NCBI GenBank assembly: GCA_003138815.1
Contig: PLHD01000020.1
Coordinates: 1-42,507, forward strand
Source: Acidimicrobiaceae bacterium
GTDB taxonomy: Bacteria; Actinomycetota; Acidimicrobiia; Acidimicrobiales; RAAP-2
Length of the DNA: 42,507 bases
Reading direction: 5' to 3'
The notes beneath the pieces are model-generated. The model ran no database searches. It had not been told where the DNA came from and was given only the letters and a program-made list of their open reading frames with translations. Made by a program: the position numbers and the translations under genes. Of this stretch, positions 31,995-40,243 are shown one piece after another (position 1 is the first letter of the stretch; every line of letters begins with the position of its first letter).

Positions 31995-32342
31995 TCTGGC
32001 GCCGACCTCGTGGAAGACGTCCTTCGAATGCCGGTCAAGCTACGTGGCGAGTTGTCCGAGCAGACCATCTTTCACAACGAGAGGGGCACGCAAGTCGCCT
32101 CGGAACGGATTGCCACGCTGGCCAAGGACAAGGGACTGGCCCGCTCGAGGGGCTGCGCCGACGTGTGCCGGGACAACGCGATGGCCGGGTCGTTCGTCGT
32201 CGCCTTGGAGAACGAACTCCACTGCCGACGCGTGTGGCCCGCGAAGAAGCGTGCTCGCACCGACGTCGGCAAGTGGATCGAGGAGCCACGACCGTCGACG
32301 CCGCCACGCTTCGCTCGTCCAGGCATCACCGGTCGCTCTTGA
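31995..32342 (+). pseudogene. IS3-family transposase (OrfB) C-terminal relic
   Basis: The translation keeps the order of the rve integrase domain of IS3 OrfB: a helix DLVEDVLRMPVKLRGELS, then TIFHNERGTQVASERIATLAKDKGLARS, then a CRDNAMAGSFVVALENELHCRRVWP stretch. In functional enzymes these read FHSDRGTQYTS and DNAMAESFF. Here the catalytic Asp of HSDRG has become Glu (HNERG) and the catalytic Glu of AMAES has become Gly, so it cannot be active. The N-terminal half and OrfA are missing. Beyond about 32285 the reading frame seems to shift. Confidence 0.75.
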
Positions 32343-32443
32343 AATGCGGTACGTGACCAACACGACGGCTCGCAGGAAAGCCGCTTGCCCGTGTCTGGCG
32401 AACAAGGTCAAGCCGTTCGGTCCATTGTTCGAATCGAACGGCT

Positions 32444-32503
32444 CATTTCGCAGTGGCCGATGCCCTCACCATCACTGGTGCGGGCATCGGCCACTGCGAA
32501 ATG
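32444..32503. terminator. Long perfect hairpin (22-bp arms)
   Basis: Arms of 22 bases (32444-32465 and 32482-32503, core GCAGTGGCCGATGCCC) pair without mismatch. After one mismatch, CACC/GGTG adds four more pairs around a six-base loop. A smaller palindrome, GTTCGA-A-TCGAAC, sits at 32427-32439. On the minus strand the stem begins about 30 bases after the stop of the neocarzinostatin-like gene and could be its terminator, although no T tract follows. It could instead be a MITE or REP-like remnant next to the IS3 relic. Confidence 0.55.
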
Positions 32504-32534
32504 GCTATTGGCAATCGATCGTTGGCTCAGTCGA

Positions 32535-33968
32535 CTACTTCTTCGGCATCGCGAACGTGATTCGAGTTGCCTTGGAGTCACCCTTGGACGCGTTGGCGAC
32601 ACTGATGGCGCAGCTGTTCAGGTTCGACTTCTTCGTGCCGCACTTTCCGGTTCCGATCTTGCCGGTGACTACCTTGAAGTTCGTCGCACGAAGCACGCCA
32701 GTGGCGCTGATGGTGGCGGCCTTCAAGGTCTTAAGGTCGCACTTCGCCGCGCTGGTCGCACCGGCGAGGCACTCGACGATGTAGACGTGATCGTTTGCGG
32801 TAAAGCCAACACCCGATACCTTCACCAGTTCACCGTTCCTCAGTCTCGTCTGCGGCTTGACCACGAATGACCTCGCTACGGTTAGGGACGCAAAGGTGAT
32901 TGGCGCGGCGCCCGCATCACCGCCGGTCGCGTTTGCGACCGTGATCGCGCAACTGCTCAAGTTGGAGGTCGAGGTGCCGCATGTTCCGGTACCCACGGCG
33001 CCGGTGGCGACCGTGAATGACGTGGACGGCAAGGTGCCGTCGGCGTTCACCTTGGCGGGCGTGGCGCCCGCGACGTTGCAGCCCGCGGAGCTGGTGGCAG
33101 TAGTGAGGCACTCGATGATGTAGACCGAATCGCTGGGAGTGAATCCGGCGCCCGTTACTGCCACGGCCTGCCCGTTCTTCAGTCCCGTGCTGGGAGTCAC
33201 CGTAAGTGACGGTGCGGTCGCCGACGCCACCGCGAAGGTGATGGACGCATTGGCTTCTGGCGTGCCGGTGGTCGTAGCGACGGCGATCGCGCACTTTGCG
33301 TCAGCCGTCGAAGTGCCGCATGTTCCGGTACCGACGGCGCCGGTGACGACCGTGAATGACGTGGACGGCAAGGTCCCGTCAGCGTTCGCCGTGATCAGAA
33401 CCGGTGAAGTGGTGCAGCCGGCCGCACTGGTCGCCGCGGCGATGCACTGAACCGCGGCCAATGACGCTCCCGGCGTGAATCCAGATCCCGTGAGGACGAC
33501 CTTTTGGCTGTTCGTCAGTCCCGTGCTGGGAGTCACCGTCAGTGATGGGCCCGACACGAAGGTGATTGGCCCATCGGCTTCCACGGTGCCGGTGGTCGTT
33601 CCGACGGCGATCGCGCACATCGCGTCAGCCGACGAAGTGCCACATGTCCCGTTGCCAATCGTTCCCGTTTGCACGTAGAAGTTGGTTGACGGCAAGGTTC
33701 CGTCAGCGTTTATCGTTATTAGAACTGGTGAACTGATGGAACAGCCGGTCGTATTGGTCGCCGTGATGATGCACTCAACCGCGGCCAATGACGCTCCCGG
33801 CGTGAATCCAGATCCGGTGATGACGACCTTTTGGCCGTTGATCAGTCCCGTGTTGGGAGTGATGGTTATGGTGGGTGCCGCCGCGGCTGCGGCAGTGGCC
33901 ACGCCACCCAACGCCACGCCACCCAACAACAACGCCACTGCGGCAATACTCGACACGAATCGTTTCAT
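32535..33968 (-). CDS. Secreted protein with four tandem neocarzinostatin-like domains
   Basis: The 477-residue product has a signal peptide (1-28, AAVALLLGGVALGG then ATAAAAAA) and four repeats of about 105 residues at roughly 32-137, 142-245, 253-359 and 366-472. Each runs TP-x-TGL-x-NGQ-x-V-x-V-x-G-x-GFTP, then EC or QC, then GC or KC, then ADGTLPSTSF, TGAVGTGTCGTS, CAI and ITF. This is the pattern of the neocarzinostatin (enediyne apoprotein) family. Each repeat has four Cys: 66/76/109/118, 175/185/217/226, 287/297/330/340 and 400/410/443/453. The first pair is always 10 apart, as in neocarzinostatin. Repeat 4 is the most diverged and most Lys-rich. ATG 33968 follows AGAGGGGAC. The function may be ligand binding or an immunoglobulin-like surface scaffold; no enediyne genes are nearby. 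Confidence 0.85.
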   Translation of the reverse strand: MKRFVSSIAAVALLLGGVALGGVATAAAAAAPTITITPNTGLINGQKVVITGSGFTPGASLAAVECIITATNTTGCSISSPVLITINADGTLPSTNFYVQTGTIGNGTCGTSSADAMCAIAVGTTTGTVEADGPITFVSGPSLTVTPSTGLTNSQKVVLTGSGFTPGASLAAVQCIAAATSAAGCTTSPVLITANADGTLPSTSFTVVTGAVGTGTCGTSTADAKCAIAVATTTGTPEANASITFAVASATAPSLTVTPSTGLKNGQAVAVTGAGFTPSDSVYIIECLTTATSSAGCNVAGATPAKVNADGTLPSTSFTVATGAVGTGTCGTSTSNLSSCAITVANATGGDAGAAPITFASLTVARSFVVKPQTRLRNGELVKVSGVGFTANDHVYIVECLAGATSAAKCDLKTLKAATISATGVLRATNFKVVTGKIGTGKCGTKKSNLNSCAISVANASKGDSKATRITFAMPKK

Positions 33969-34507
33969 CTTGAAAGTCCCCTCTTAGAGTTTTGTACAGA
34001 TCTTCGTAGACAGCACCTTACTAAGTACTGTCGCCAATGCTCCGTCACGTCCGATGCGGCGGACATTGGACCCATTCACCGTCCAAAACACAAGCTGGGA
34101 GCGGTTACTTCAACTCCAATCGTCGTGCAAATCTTGTGGTCCGAGCACTACCTGGAACTCAACCGCCGCATCCTGGCCAGTCGTCGAAGGGCTCCATCGA
34201 CCAGGTTCAAGTATGCCGAAGGGAGAATTCCGACGAGAAGTGGGTAGGTCTGTCAGCGTCGCCTCACCAGATTGATGGAGGAAGGTCGCGGGAAGGCTTG
34301 GTCACCCTAGGCGCGGACCGAGCAGTTGGTGCGAACGCCACGCTGGCGATGCGCCACGACTTGAGGGAGCCGGCCGGGACGTTTCAGGAGGTCCTCGCGT
34401 GCGGAACGGCCAACGTCGTCGAGCAGGCTTCCGGACGTCCGCCTCGGCCGCCTCATCGCTGGGCCTCGCGCGTTCGTCGACCGCTCGACCTCGAGTGGGT
34501 GACGATG
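33969..34507. other. Intergenic region, no gene supported
   Basis: These 539 bases hold the upstream region of the neocarzinostatin-like gene (minus) and the 3' flank of the gene ending at 34508. Overlapping open frames exist, but none has a recognisable product, ribosome binding site or consistent codon use. By eye the first 200 bases are less GC-rich. It could be a decayed gene. Confidence 0.4.
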
Positions 34508-34963
34508 TCAGCGAACGAAGAGGTCCATGCGCCAGCGCCCGGTCTGGTCGTAGTCGCACAGAGCCCGAGTCAGCGAGCACATCACGTCCAGCACCTGTGC
34601 CGCTGGGGCATCGGTCGGGACCTCGAGCAGTAGCCCCCGCTGATTGTGGTCCTGGCTCACCTTGAAGTGCGCGTCACCCAGCAGCGACGAGACCTTCTCG
34701 CTGCCCAGACGGCCCCTCGTGTGCAGCACGCCGATGGTGGAGGGCTGGGCCACGTCCTGGCGTGGCGCGTAGGTCACGAACGTTGCGACGGTGACGCCCT
34801 TGTTCAACCAGAGTCCGAAGCTGTTCATCGCGACGTCGGGTACCTCGCCCACCACCTCCGGCACCACGTTGCACCAACCTCGTCCGGACTGGATCGACTC
34901 GATGGCCCTGATCACCTCGGCGCGGTCATCCGAGAACTGGATCTCACTACGCGTGCTCAAGGA
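34508..34963 (-). CDS. Conserved-looking cytoplasmic protein of unknown function
   Basis: I place the start at TTG 34963 because AGGAGAG lies six bases before it; a TTG at 34978 is also in frame. The 151-residue product has no signal or membrane segment. It alternates strands and helices (AEVIRAIESIQSG, GVTVATFVTYAPRQ, STIGVLHTRGRLGSEKVSSLLG, GLLLEVPTDAPAAQVLDVMCSL) and ends WRMDLFVR. The overall feel is of a small alpha/beta fold such as a chaperone-like or YbjN-like domain, but I cannot assign a family. It is divergent from the glycerate kinase gene. Confidence 0.6.
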   Translation of the reverse strand, partial: SLSTRSEIQFSDDRAEVIRAIESIQSGRGWCNVVPEVVGEVPDVAMNSFGLWLNKGVTVATFVTYAPRQDVAQPSTIGVLHTRGRLGSEKVSSLLGDAHFKVSQDHNQRGLLLEVPTDAPAAQVLDVMCSLTRALCDYDQTGRWRMDLFVR

Positions 34964-35190
34964 TTCTCTCCTGGTCAATAGGCGACCATGACGGTCGATA
35001 CTGGCAGCGACCGGTCGGTGCGATGCTAGACCGGTTCGGGCCGCGGCGCCCGCCGACGGCGTCTTCGGCGACGGGACCGGCGACGGCCGCGCAGTTTCGG
35101 CCTTCGAGGAGCGTCCGTCGCCGCTCCGGGTGCGCTTTCGGTCAGACTTCTGTCGTCGGCAGTGAGTGCTGTCAACGATGGAAGGTGCCC

Positions 35191-36480
35191 ATGGTCTCCG
35201 ATCTCGTCACTGACGCCAAGGCGATCAGCCAGCAGTGGCTGGCCGAGTTGGACCTGCGCCGACTCATCACGGAGCGTCTGACCAATGCCCGGATGCTCGA
35301 CGCCGACTTTGGCGTCGACGTCGTGGCCATCGGCAAGGCCGCGAGGGAGATGTCCGACGTCACCGACCTGGCGCTCGGCACACGTGTGCTGAGGGCCCTG
35401 GTCATCTGCGACCGCGAGAGCGCCGAGAGGGAGCCTCGAGCCGGGCCCGTCGTCGTGGGCGACCATCCGGTACCTGGTGTGGGCAGTCTGAACGCCGGGC
35501 GGAGCCTGCGCGCATTCCTCGACATCGCGTCGGGCGCGCGATGCACCTTGTTCCTCATTTCGGGTGGAGCCTCGAGCCTGTGCGCCCTGCCCGAGCCGCC
35601 CTTGGACCTGGTGGACCTGGCGCTCGTCTGGGACGCGGCGTTGGCGTCGGGTGTCGACATCACGACCCTCAACAAGGTCCGTGCGGCGACGTCCCAGATT
35701 GCCGGCGGTCGGATCCTTCGATGCGTCCGCACCGAGGAGTCGCGCAGCTTGATCATGGTCGACAACGTCTTATCGGGTGCCGAATGGGTGGCGTCGGGAC
35801 TGACCTACGACTTCTCTCCTGATGCCGGGGAGGCGGCGAAGTTGGTGGCGAAACTGAACCTCGGCGACGTAGGTCTGAGGGACAGACTGCTGCGCGCCGC
35901 CAGTCGTCGCAGCGTGGCCATGGCGGCGCCGATCGCCACCGTGCACGAGAACGCTGTCGTGGCCGAGCCCGCAATGCTCATGGAACACGCGCGCGGCGAG
36001 GCGCGGCGTCGTGGCTACCGCGTCGTGGAAATGGGCAGCGACGTGCACGGTGACGTGCGTGCGGTGTGCGATCGGTGGATGGAGGTCATCCGAAGCGCGT
36101 CGGATCGTCGGGAGCCGCTGTGCGTGCTCGGTGTCGGCGAGGTCACCGTTCAGGTGCGGGGTTCGGGATCGGGCGGACGCTGTCAGGAGTTCGCGTGGTT
36201 AATGGCCGATCCGCTGGCGAATCTGGGACGGATGAGTGCCTTCGTCGCGCGAGCGTCGGACGGTCGAGATTTCCTCGCGGGAGTCTCCGGGGCGTGGGTG
36301 GACGAGTCGACCAAGGAGCGTGCCGAGCGCGTGGGGATCGACTGGGAGCAGATACTGAGGGATCACGACAGCCATCGGGCGCTCGAGGCAGTTGGTCAGC
36401 TGCTCGTCGGGGGCCACACCGGCTGGAATCTGTGCGACGTCTACGTAGCGCTCGTCGAGGGAAACTCCGGCGCCGACTGA
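35191..36480 (+). CDS. Glycerate 2-kinase (MOFRL/DUF4147 family)
   Basis: The product phosphorylates D-glycerate to 2-phosphoglycerate. I use ATG 35191, preceded by GGAAGGTG, giving 429 residues. The N-terminal DUF4147 domain includes VVAIGKAAREM, VVVGDHPVPGVGSLNAGRSL and LFLISGGASSLCALPEPPL, which hold the nucleotide and glycerate contacts, and LNKVRAATSQIAGGRI. The C-terminal MOFRL domain has VLGVGEVTVQVRGSGSGGRCQEFAW and SDGRDFLAGVSGAWVD, a diverged form of the usual GTDGTDG motif. VGGHTGWNLCDVYV closes it. The gene stands alone. The diverged SDGRDFLAG stretch makes the exact substrate slightly uncertain. Confidence 0.88.
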   Translation: MVSDLVTDAKAISQQWLAELDLRRLITERLTNARMLDADFGVDVVAIGKAAREMSDVTDLALGTRVLRALVICDRESAEREPRAGPVVVGDHPVPGVGSLNAGRSLRAFLDIASGARCTLFLISGGASSLCALPEPPLDLVDLALVWDAALASGVDITTLNKVRAATSQIAGGRILRCVRTEESRSLIMVDNVLSGAEWVASGLTYDFSPDAGEAAKLVAKLNLGDVGLRDRLLRAASRRSVAMAAPIATVHENAVVAEPAMLMEHARGEARRRGYRVVEMGSDVHGDVRAVCDRWMEVIRSASDRREPLCVLGVGEVTVQVRGSGSGGRCQEFAWLMADPLANLGRMSAFVARASDGRDFLAGVSGAWVDESTKERAERVGIDWEQILRDHDSHRALEAVGQLLVGGHTGWNLCDVYVALVEGNSGAD

Positions 36481-36484
36481 GTGA

Positions 36485-36691
36485 TCAACCGCCCGGAATC
36501 GTGTAGCGCGCGAACAGGTGCAGCCCTACGAAGGCCCAGAGGAGGATGAGAATCACGCGACCCGGGAGTGACGTGGCCAGCAACGCGCTGGCGCGCACCA
36601 GCGAAGGAGTGCGCGTTAGGCGCAGCCGGCTCAGCACCTCGATAAGCACACCGGCGCCCAGCAGCGCAGTCCAGCCGATCGTCGCGAGCAT
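36485..36691 (-). CDS. Small two-helix membrane protein
   Basis: From ATG 36691 the protein has 68 residues: a first helix (IGWTALLGAGVLIEVL), a basic loop (RLRLTRTPSLVRA) and a second helix (GRVILILLWAFVGLHLFA). The ATG follows the TGA of the upstream membrane-protein gene within TGAGATG, so translation is probably coupled. It resembles small actinobacterial membrane proteins such as the DUF6186 group, but I am not sure of that assignment. Its function is unknown. Confidence 0.65.
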   Translation of the reverse strand: MLATIGWTALLGAGVLIEVLSRLRLTRTPSLVRASALLATSLPGRVILILLWAFVGLHLFARYTIPGG

Positions 36692-36692
36692 C

Positions 36693-37133
36693 TCAGGACT
36701 CCTCGTCACGCGGGCGATGCCCGAGGCGAAGGAGGGCCGTCGCGCCGACCCAGAGCCACGCCACGAACAGCAACCATCGTCCTACGTGGGTCACGAGCAG
36801 GTGGTCCACCGTCGTGCTGAGCGTCGGCACGCTGCGTGAGCGCCCCCCGAGCGCGAGTCCGGCCGTTTCGAGCGCCGCGGCCCCGACGAGCACCGCCAGC
36901 CAGGCGGCAACGTTCTTGAGCGACGCGTCACCTGCACAGCGACGGTAGTGGTGTCCGATGTCGCCTCGGTGTGGTGAAAGAGCGCCCATCGCCGCGTAGG
37001 ACGCCACTAGGGCGGTCACGGGTACGGCGACCAGCACGTAGGAGAGCGCCGTGAACGGGGCGATCCCCGTTGCCCACCAGGCGTAGGTCACGGCGACCAA
37101 CACGCCGAAGGCCGTGCGTTTCACGGTAGCCAC
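36693..37133 (-). CDS. Four-helix membrane protein of unknown function
   Basis: The 146-residue product starts at GTG 37133. Hydrophobic segments are seen at about 8-23, 27-48, 75-92 and 118-136. The loops contain HRGDIGHHYRRCAGD, which has three His and one Cys. It is directly followed by the 68-residue membrane protein with overlapping stop and start, and the two probably form a small membrane complex. I do not recognise the family. Confidence 0.65.
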   Translation of the reverse strand: MATVKRTAFGVLVAVTYAWWATGIAPFTALSYVLVAVPVTALVASYAAMGALSPHRGDIGHHYRRCAGDASLKNVAAWLAVLVGAAALETAGLALGGRSRSVPTLSTTVDHLLVTHVGRWLLFVAWLWVGATALLRLGHRPRDEES

Positions 37134-37391
37134 ACTACCGAGCGCCGTCGCCGCGTTGGGTGCCGGACGGAGCGTCTTTGGCGCGGCGGCGGCGCGTCCT
37201 TCGAAAGGCGGTCCCGCGGGAGGGTTCTCACCGATACCTGTGACCTTCTACCCTACGGACCGAAGGTGCTGATCGCACTACTTTGGCCAGTACAGGCTGG
37301 CTTTCATTGGCCTGCACCGTTCGTGGGGGGCGCGAATGAATCACTTTGAGCGCTATCGCCAGGTGCGTCGCGACGAGCGGACGACGGCCTG

Positions 37392-38978
37392 ATGCGCGCC
37401 CCATCGGTCCGTCCGGCGATCTCACGCGCCCGCCAAGGGGCAGGCGAGGGTGACGGAGGTCCGTCGTCAGGCCGTCGCTGGTCCGTGCTCGGTGTGCTCT
37501 GTCTGACCCTGCTCATCATCAATCTCGACGGCACGATCTTGAACGTGGCCCTGCCGACGATCGTGACGACCCTGCACGCGAGCTCGAGCCAATTGCAGTG
37601 GATCGTCGACTCGTACATCATCGTCCTGGCCGGCTTGCTGCTGATCGCCGGGTCGCTCGGCGATCATCTGGGGCGCAAGTGGGTGTTCCTGGGCGGCTTG
37701 CTTGTCTTCGCCGCCGGCTCGGCGACGTCGGCGTTCTCGTCGAGCCCGGATCAGCTCATCGCGGCGCGGGCCTTCATGGGTATCGGCGCCGCGGCCATCA
37801 TGCCTTCCACGCTGTCGATCCTCACCAACGTCTTCACCGAGGCGGAGGATCGCTCGCGCGCCATCGGATTGTGGTCGGGCACGAGCGGACTTGGTCTCGC
37901 CATTGGGCCCGTGGTGGGTGGATGGCTGCTCACGCACTACTGGTGGGGATCTGTCTTTCTCATCAACGTGCCCATTGCCGTCATCGCGTGCGCCGCCGGT
38001 CTGTGGCTGGTCCCCGATTCGAGAAATGCCGCCGCCAAGCGTCCCGACGTGGTGGGGGCCGGCTGCTCGCTGCTCGGCATCGCCCTGCTGCTGTGGGGCA
38101 TCATCGAGGCTCCCACCCGCGGCTGGGGCTCGGCGACGATCGTTGGAGCTATCGCCGGCGCGGGTCTCGTCATCGTCGGCTTCCTGGCGTGGGAGCACCA
38201 CACCAGTCATCCGCTGCTCGAGTTGTCCTTCTTCCGCTCGCGCCGGTTCTCGGTGGCCATGGCGGGTCTGGGTCTCGTGCTCTTCGCGCTGTCGGGTGGG
38301 CTGTTCCTCATCACGCAGTATCTCCAGTTCTGCCTCGGTTACACCGCGTTTCAAACCGGCCTGCGCATCGCGCCGATCGCCGCCGTCCTGCTGGTCGTGG
38401 CCGCGCTCTCGAGCTTCTTCGTGCGCTACCTCGGCACCAAGATCGTGGTGTTCGCAGGGATGGTGCTCGTCACCGCCGGCTTCGCGCTGCTCTCGACGGT
38501 GACCATGAACTCCACGTACTCGAGCGTCCTGCCGGCGTTCTTCCTCCTGGGCATTGGCACCGGTCTCGCAGTAGCACCGTGCACCGAATCGGTCATGGGA
38601 TCGGTCTCGGTCGACCTGGCCGGCGTCGGTTCGGCGACCAACAGCACCGCGCTCCAGATAGGCAGCGCGCTCGGGGTGGCGGTGCTCGGCAGCCTGCTCA
38701 ATACCCGGTACCAGGTCGACATGCGCGCCTTGTTGGATCACTTCACGGTTCCGCCACCCATTGCCCACGTGACCGTCGGGTCACTCGGCGGAGCGCTCGG
38801 GGTGGCGAGCCATTTAGGCGGGGCGCTCGGCGCCGAGCTCGCCCGTTCGGCACGTCAGTCATTCATCAACGGAATGGTATTCGCCGTCTCGGTTGGCGCC
38901 GTGATAGCCGCTTGCGCGTCCGTGGTCGTGCTGGCGCTGCTGCCTTCGAGGGGGCGCGACGATGCTTCTCGCCCGTGA
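37392..38978 (+). CDS. MFS multidrug exporter, 14-TM DHA2 (EmrB/QacA-type)
   Basis: The 528-residue protein has a basic 30-residue head, then about 14 hydrophobic helices. The first helix carries LLIINLDGTILNVALPTI (DHA2 motif D1 region with Asp), followed by the motif A-like loop GDHLGRKWVFL. GIGAAAIMPSTLSILTNVF and GPVVGGWLL are the family's motif C region. DHA2 transporters export drugs, antiseptics or metabolites in exchange for protons. Length and helix count fit the EmrB/QacA subfamily. There is no adjacent TetR-type regulator, which is often found with such pumps. Confidence 0.9.
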   Translation: MRAPSVRPAISRARQGAGEGDGGPSSGRRWSVLGVLCLTLLIINLDGTILNVALPTIVTTLHASSSQLQWIVDSYIIVLAGLLLIAGSLGDHLGRKWVFLGGLLVFAAGSATSAFSSSPDQLIAARAFMGIGAAAIMPSTLSILTNVFTEAEDRSRAIGLWSGTSGLGLAIGPVVGGWLLTHYWWGSVFLINVPIAVIACAAGLWLVPDSRNAAAKRPDVVGAGCSLLGIALLLWGIIEAPTRGWGSATIVGAIAGAGLVIVGFLAWEHHTSHPLLELSFFRSRRFSVAMAGLGLVLFALSGGLFLITQYLQFCLGYTAFQTGLRIAPIAAVLLVVAALSSFFVRYLGTKIVVFAGMVLVTAGFALLSTVTMNSTYSSVLPAFFLLGIGTGLAVAPCTESVMGSVSVDLAGVGSATNSTALQIGSALGVAVLGSLLNTRYQVDMRALLDHFTVPPPIAHVTVGSLGGALGVASHLGGALGAELARSARQSFINGMVFAVSVGAVIAACASVVVLALLPSRGRDDASRP

Positions 38979-39108
38979 CGCCGCGCGAGCCGCTGGTGGT
39001 GTTGGCCCGGGAGTCGAACTGGGTCCGGACGACGTCTCTCGGAGGGGCCTTCGTGGGCACCGGTGGTGGGGTCGCCGATGCCGCCTTTGAGTTGAGAGGA
39101 AGGCCCGG

Positions 39109-39264
39109 CTAGAGGTAGTGCCTTGGACCTCTGACTGCGTGGCCGATGGCCCCGAAGGACCAGAGCACCAACGCGATCACGACAACAACCACACCGAGTG
39201 ACCAGACGAAGGAGATCTTGGTCAGGAGCCCGATGATGAGAGGAAAGATGCCAGCAGTAGTCAT
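39109..39264 (-). CDS. DUF6131-like small membrane protein
   Basis: From ATG 39264 the protein has 51 residues: two adjacent hydrophobic helices (AGIFPLIIGLL, then WSLGVVVVVIALVLWSFGAIG) and the ending GHAVRGPRHYL, which matches the family's GRAVGGRRHYW-like tail. A longer open frame (to 39393) has no hydrophobic content and no better start. Function unknown. It lies downstream of the DUF6458 gene on the same strand. Confidence 0.6.
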   Translation of the reverse strand: MTTAGIFPLIIGLLTKISFVWSLGVVVVVIALVLWSFGAIGHAVRGPRHYL

Positions 39265-39400
39265 CAAGACCGCCGCGCGAATCTGACCTGCATTGATGAC
39301 GGTTGCGCGGACCGCGTTGGTGGCTCGGGGTGCGACGCCCGGCCGCGGCAGTTCGTCGGCGTGGACCTGATGCGAAGAGCCCCAGGACAGCAAACCTGCG

Positions 39401-39682
39401 TCAGCGCTGACGCTCGTGGAGCGAAGTCGTGTGTCCCGCCTGATCGGTGGTCTCGCGGTCCAGAGTGCGGCTGGGTGTCGCAGGCGAGCGACGCGACGAC
39501 ACGAATATCAATAGTGACGTTACGAATCCGATCACGCCGGCGATCATCAAGATCACCCCGACGGTGGACAGGCGGAATCCGTGGCTCTGCACCGTCGCGG
39601 AGCTCTGAGCCGTGATGGCCCAATACATGATGGCCCCGACAACGACCGACATCCCACTGATGACCATTCCGGGCAGACCCAT
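39401..39682 (-). CDS. DUF6458-like small membrane protein
   Basis: The 93-residue protein starts at ATG 39682, preceded by GGAAGGAAG. It begins MGLPGMVISGMSVVVGAIMYWAI, has HGFRLSTVGVILMIAGVIGF before a second helix, and ends with a DRETTDQAGHTTSLHE tail. This is the arrangement found in actinobacterial DUF6458 proteins. Two transmembrane helices enclose a short loop. Function unknown. The 560-base gap upstream is AT-rich near its start and probably holds the promoter. Confidence 0.8.
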   Translation of the reverse strand: MGLPGMVISGMSVVVGAIMYWAITAQSSATVQSHGFRLSTVGVILMIAGVIGFVTSLLIFVSSRRSPATPSRTLDRETTDQAGHTTSLHERQR

Positions 39683-40243
39683 GGTCTTCCTTCCAACTGT
39701 TGGCCAGACCGACGGCCTGAGCGACGGAAGCAGAAATTGACTTCGCCGTGAATCAAATCATATAGCCATAATCTTAAGATTTGCTGATTAGGAACCCTCA
39801 ATGAGCACGATAATGAATCTGACGACACGAAACCAGTTTCCCGGTGAACAACAGAAGAAGCGGGATGAATAGAGCAGTATGGCAGACGTTATTTGCATTG
39901 AACTGGCCGGGAATCCGGAAAACATAGATGTTTTCACTGAGACGAGCCGGTGCCCAGCCTTCGAGAGCGTGCAAGGGGGACTGTCCAGAAGAGGGGGTAT
40001 CCGTCTCAGTGCAGTAGATACTCGCCTGCGCCAATCGTGCGGTGAGTTTCTCGCGCCGAGCTACGTGGACATTTTCGAACTTGCGGATCGAGCCGTCACC
40101 CGGCACCTTGCACCCAGGACACGAACGTTGACGCACCAGCCGTCGAGAGCAGCAGATCAGCGAACCTTGTCGGCACGCTGCAGCCCTTCTGGCCGTCGGT
40201 GCCGTCTCCGGATACGGTAGAAGTCTGCGGTTGCCAATGAGGG
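39683..40243. other. Intergenic region, AT-rich with a 12-bp palindrome
   Basis: These 561 bases lie between the divergent DUF6458 and secreted-protein genes. The stretch 39740-39800 is markedly AT-rich and contains the perfect palindrome AATCTTAAGATT (39770-39781) and a TATGAT-like box on the minus strand (39757-39762). Open frames exist on both strands (for example 39879-40220 on the plus strand) but show no recognisable protein and are not called. Confidence 0.4.

Noticed and set aside
34528-34540. Possible attachment-site copy of the tRNA-Val 3' end
   Set aside because: Only about nine bases (CCAGCGCCC) match and they lie inside a coding sequence; too short to call an att repeat.
34054-34633. 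Overlapping open frames upstream of 34508 on the plus strand
   Set aside because: They run antisense into the gene at 34508-34963 and have no identifiable product.
39000-39035. tRNA-like T-arm sequence (GGGAGTCGAACTGGG on the plus strand)
   Set aside because: On the minus strand it reads like a T-loop (TTCGACT), but the flanking five bases do not pair as a T-stem and no cloverleaf can be built.
39879-40220. Open frame of 113 codons on the plus strand
   Set aside because: No recognisable motif, weak ribosome site and inconsistent composition; an equally long open frame exists on the other strand.
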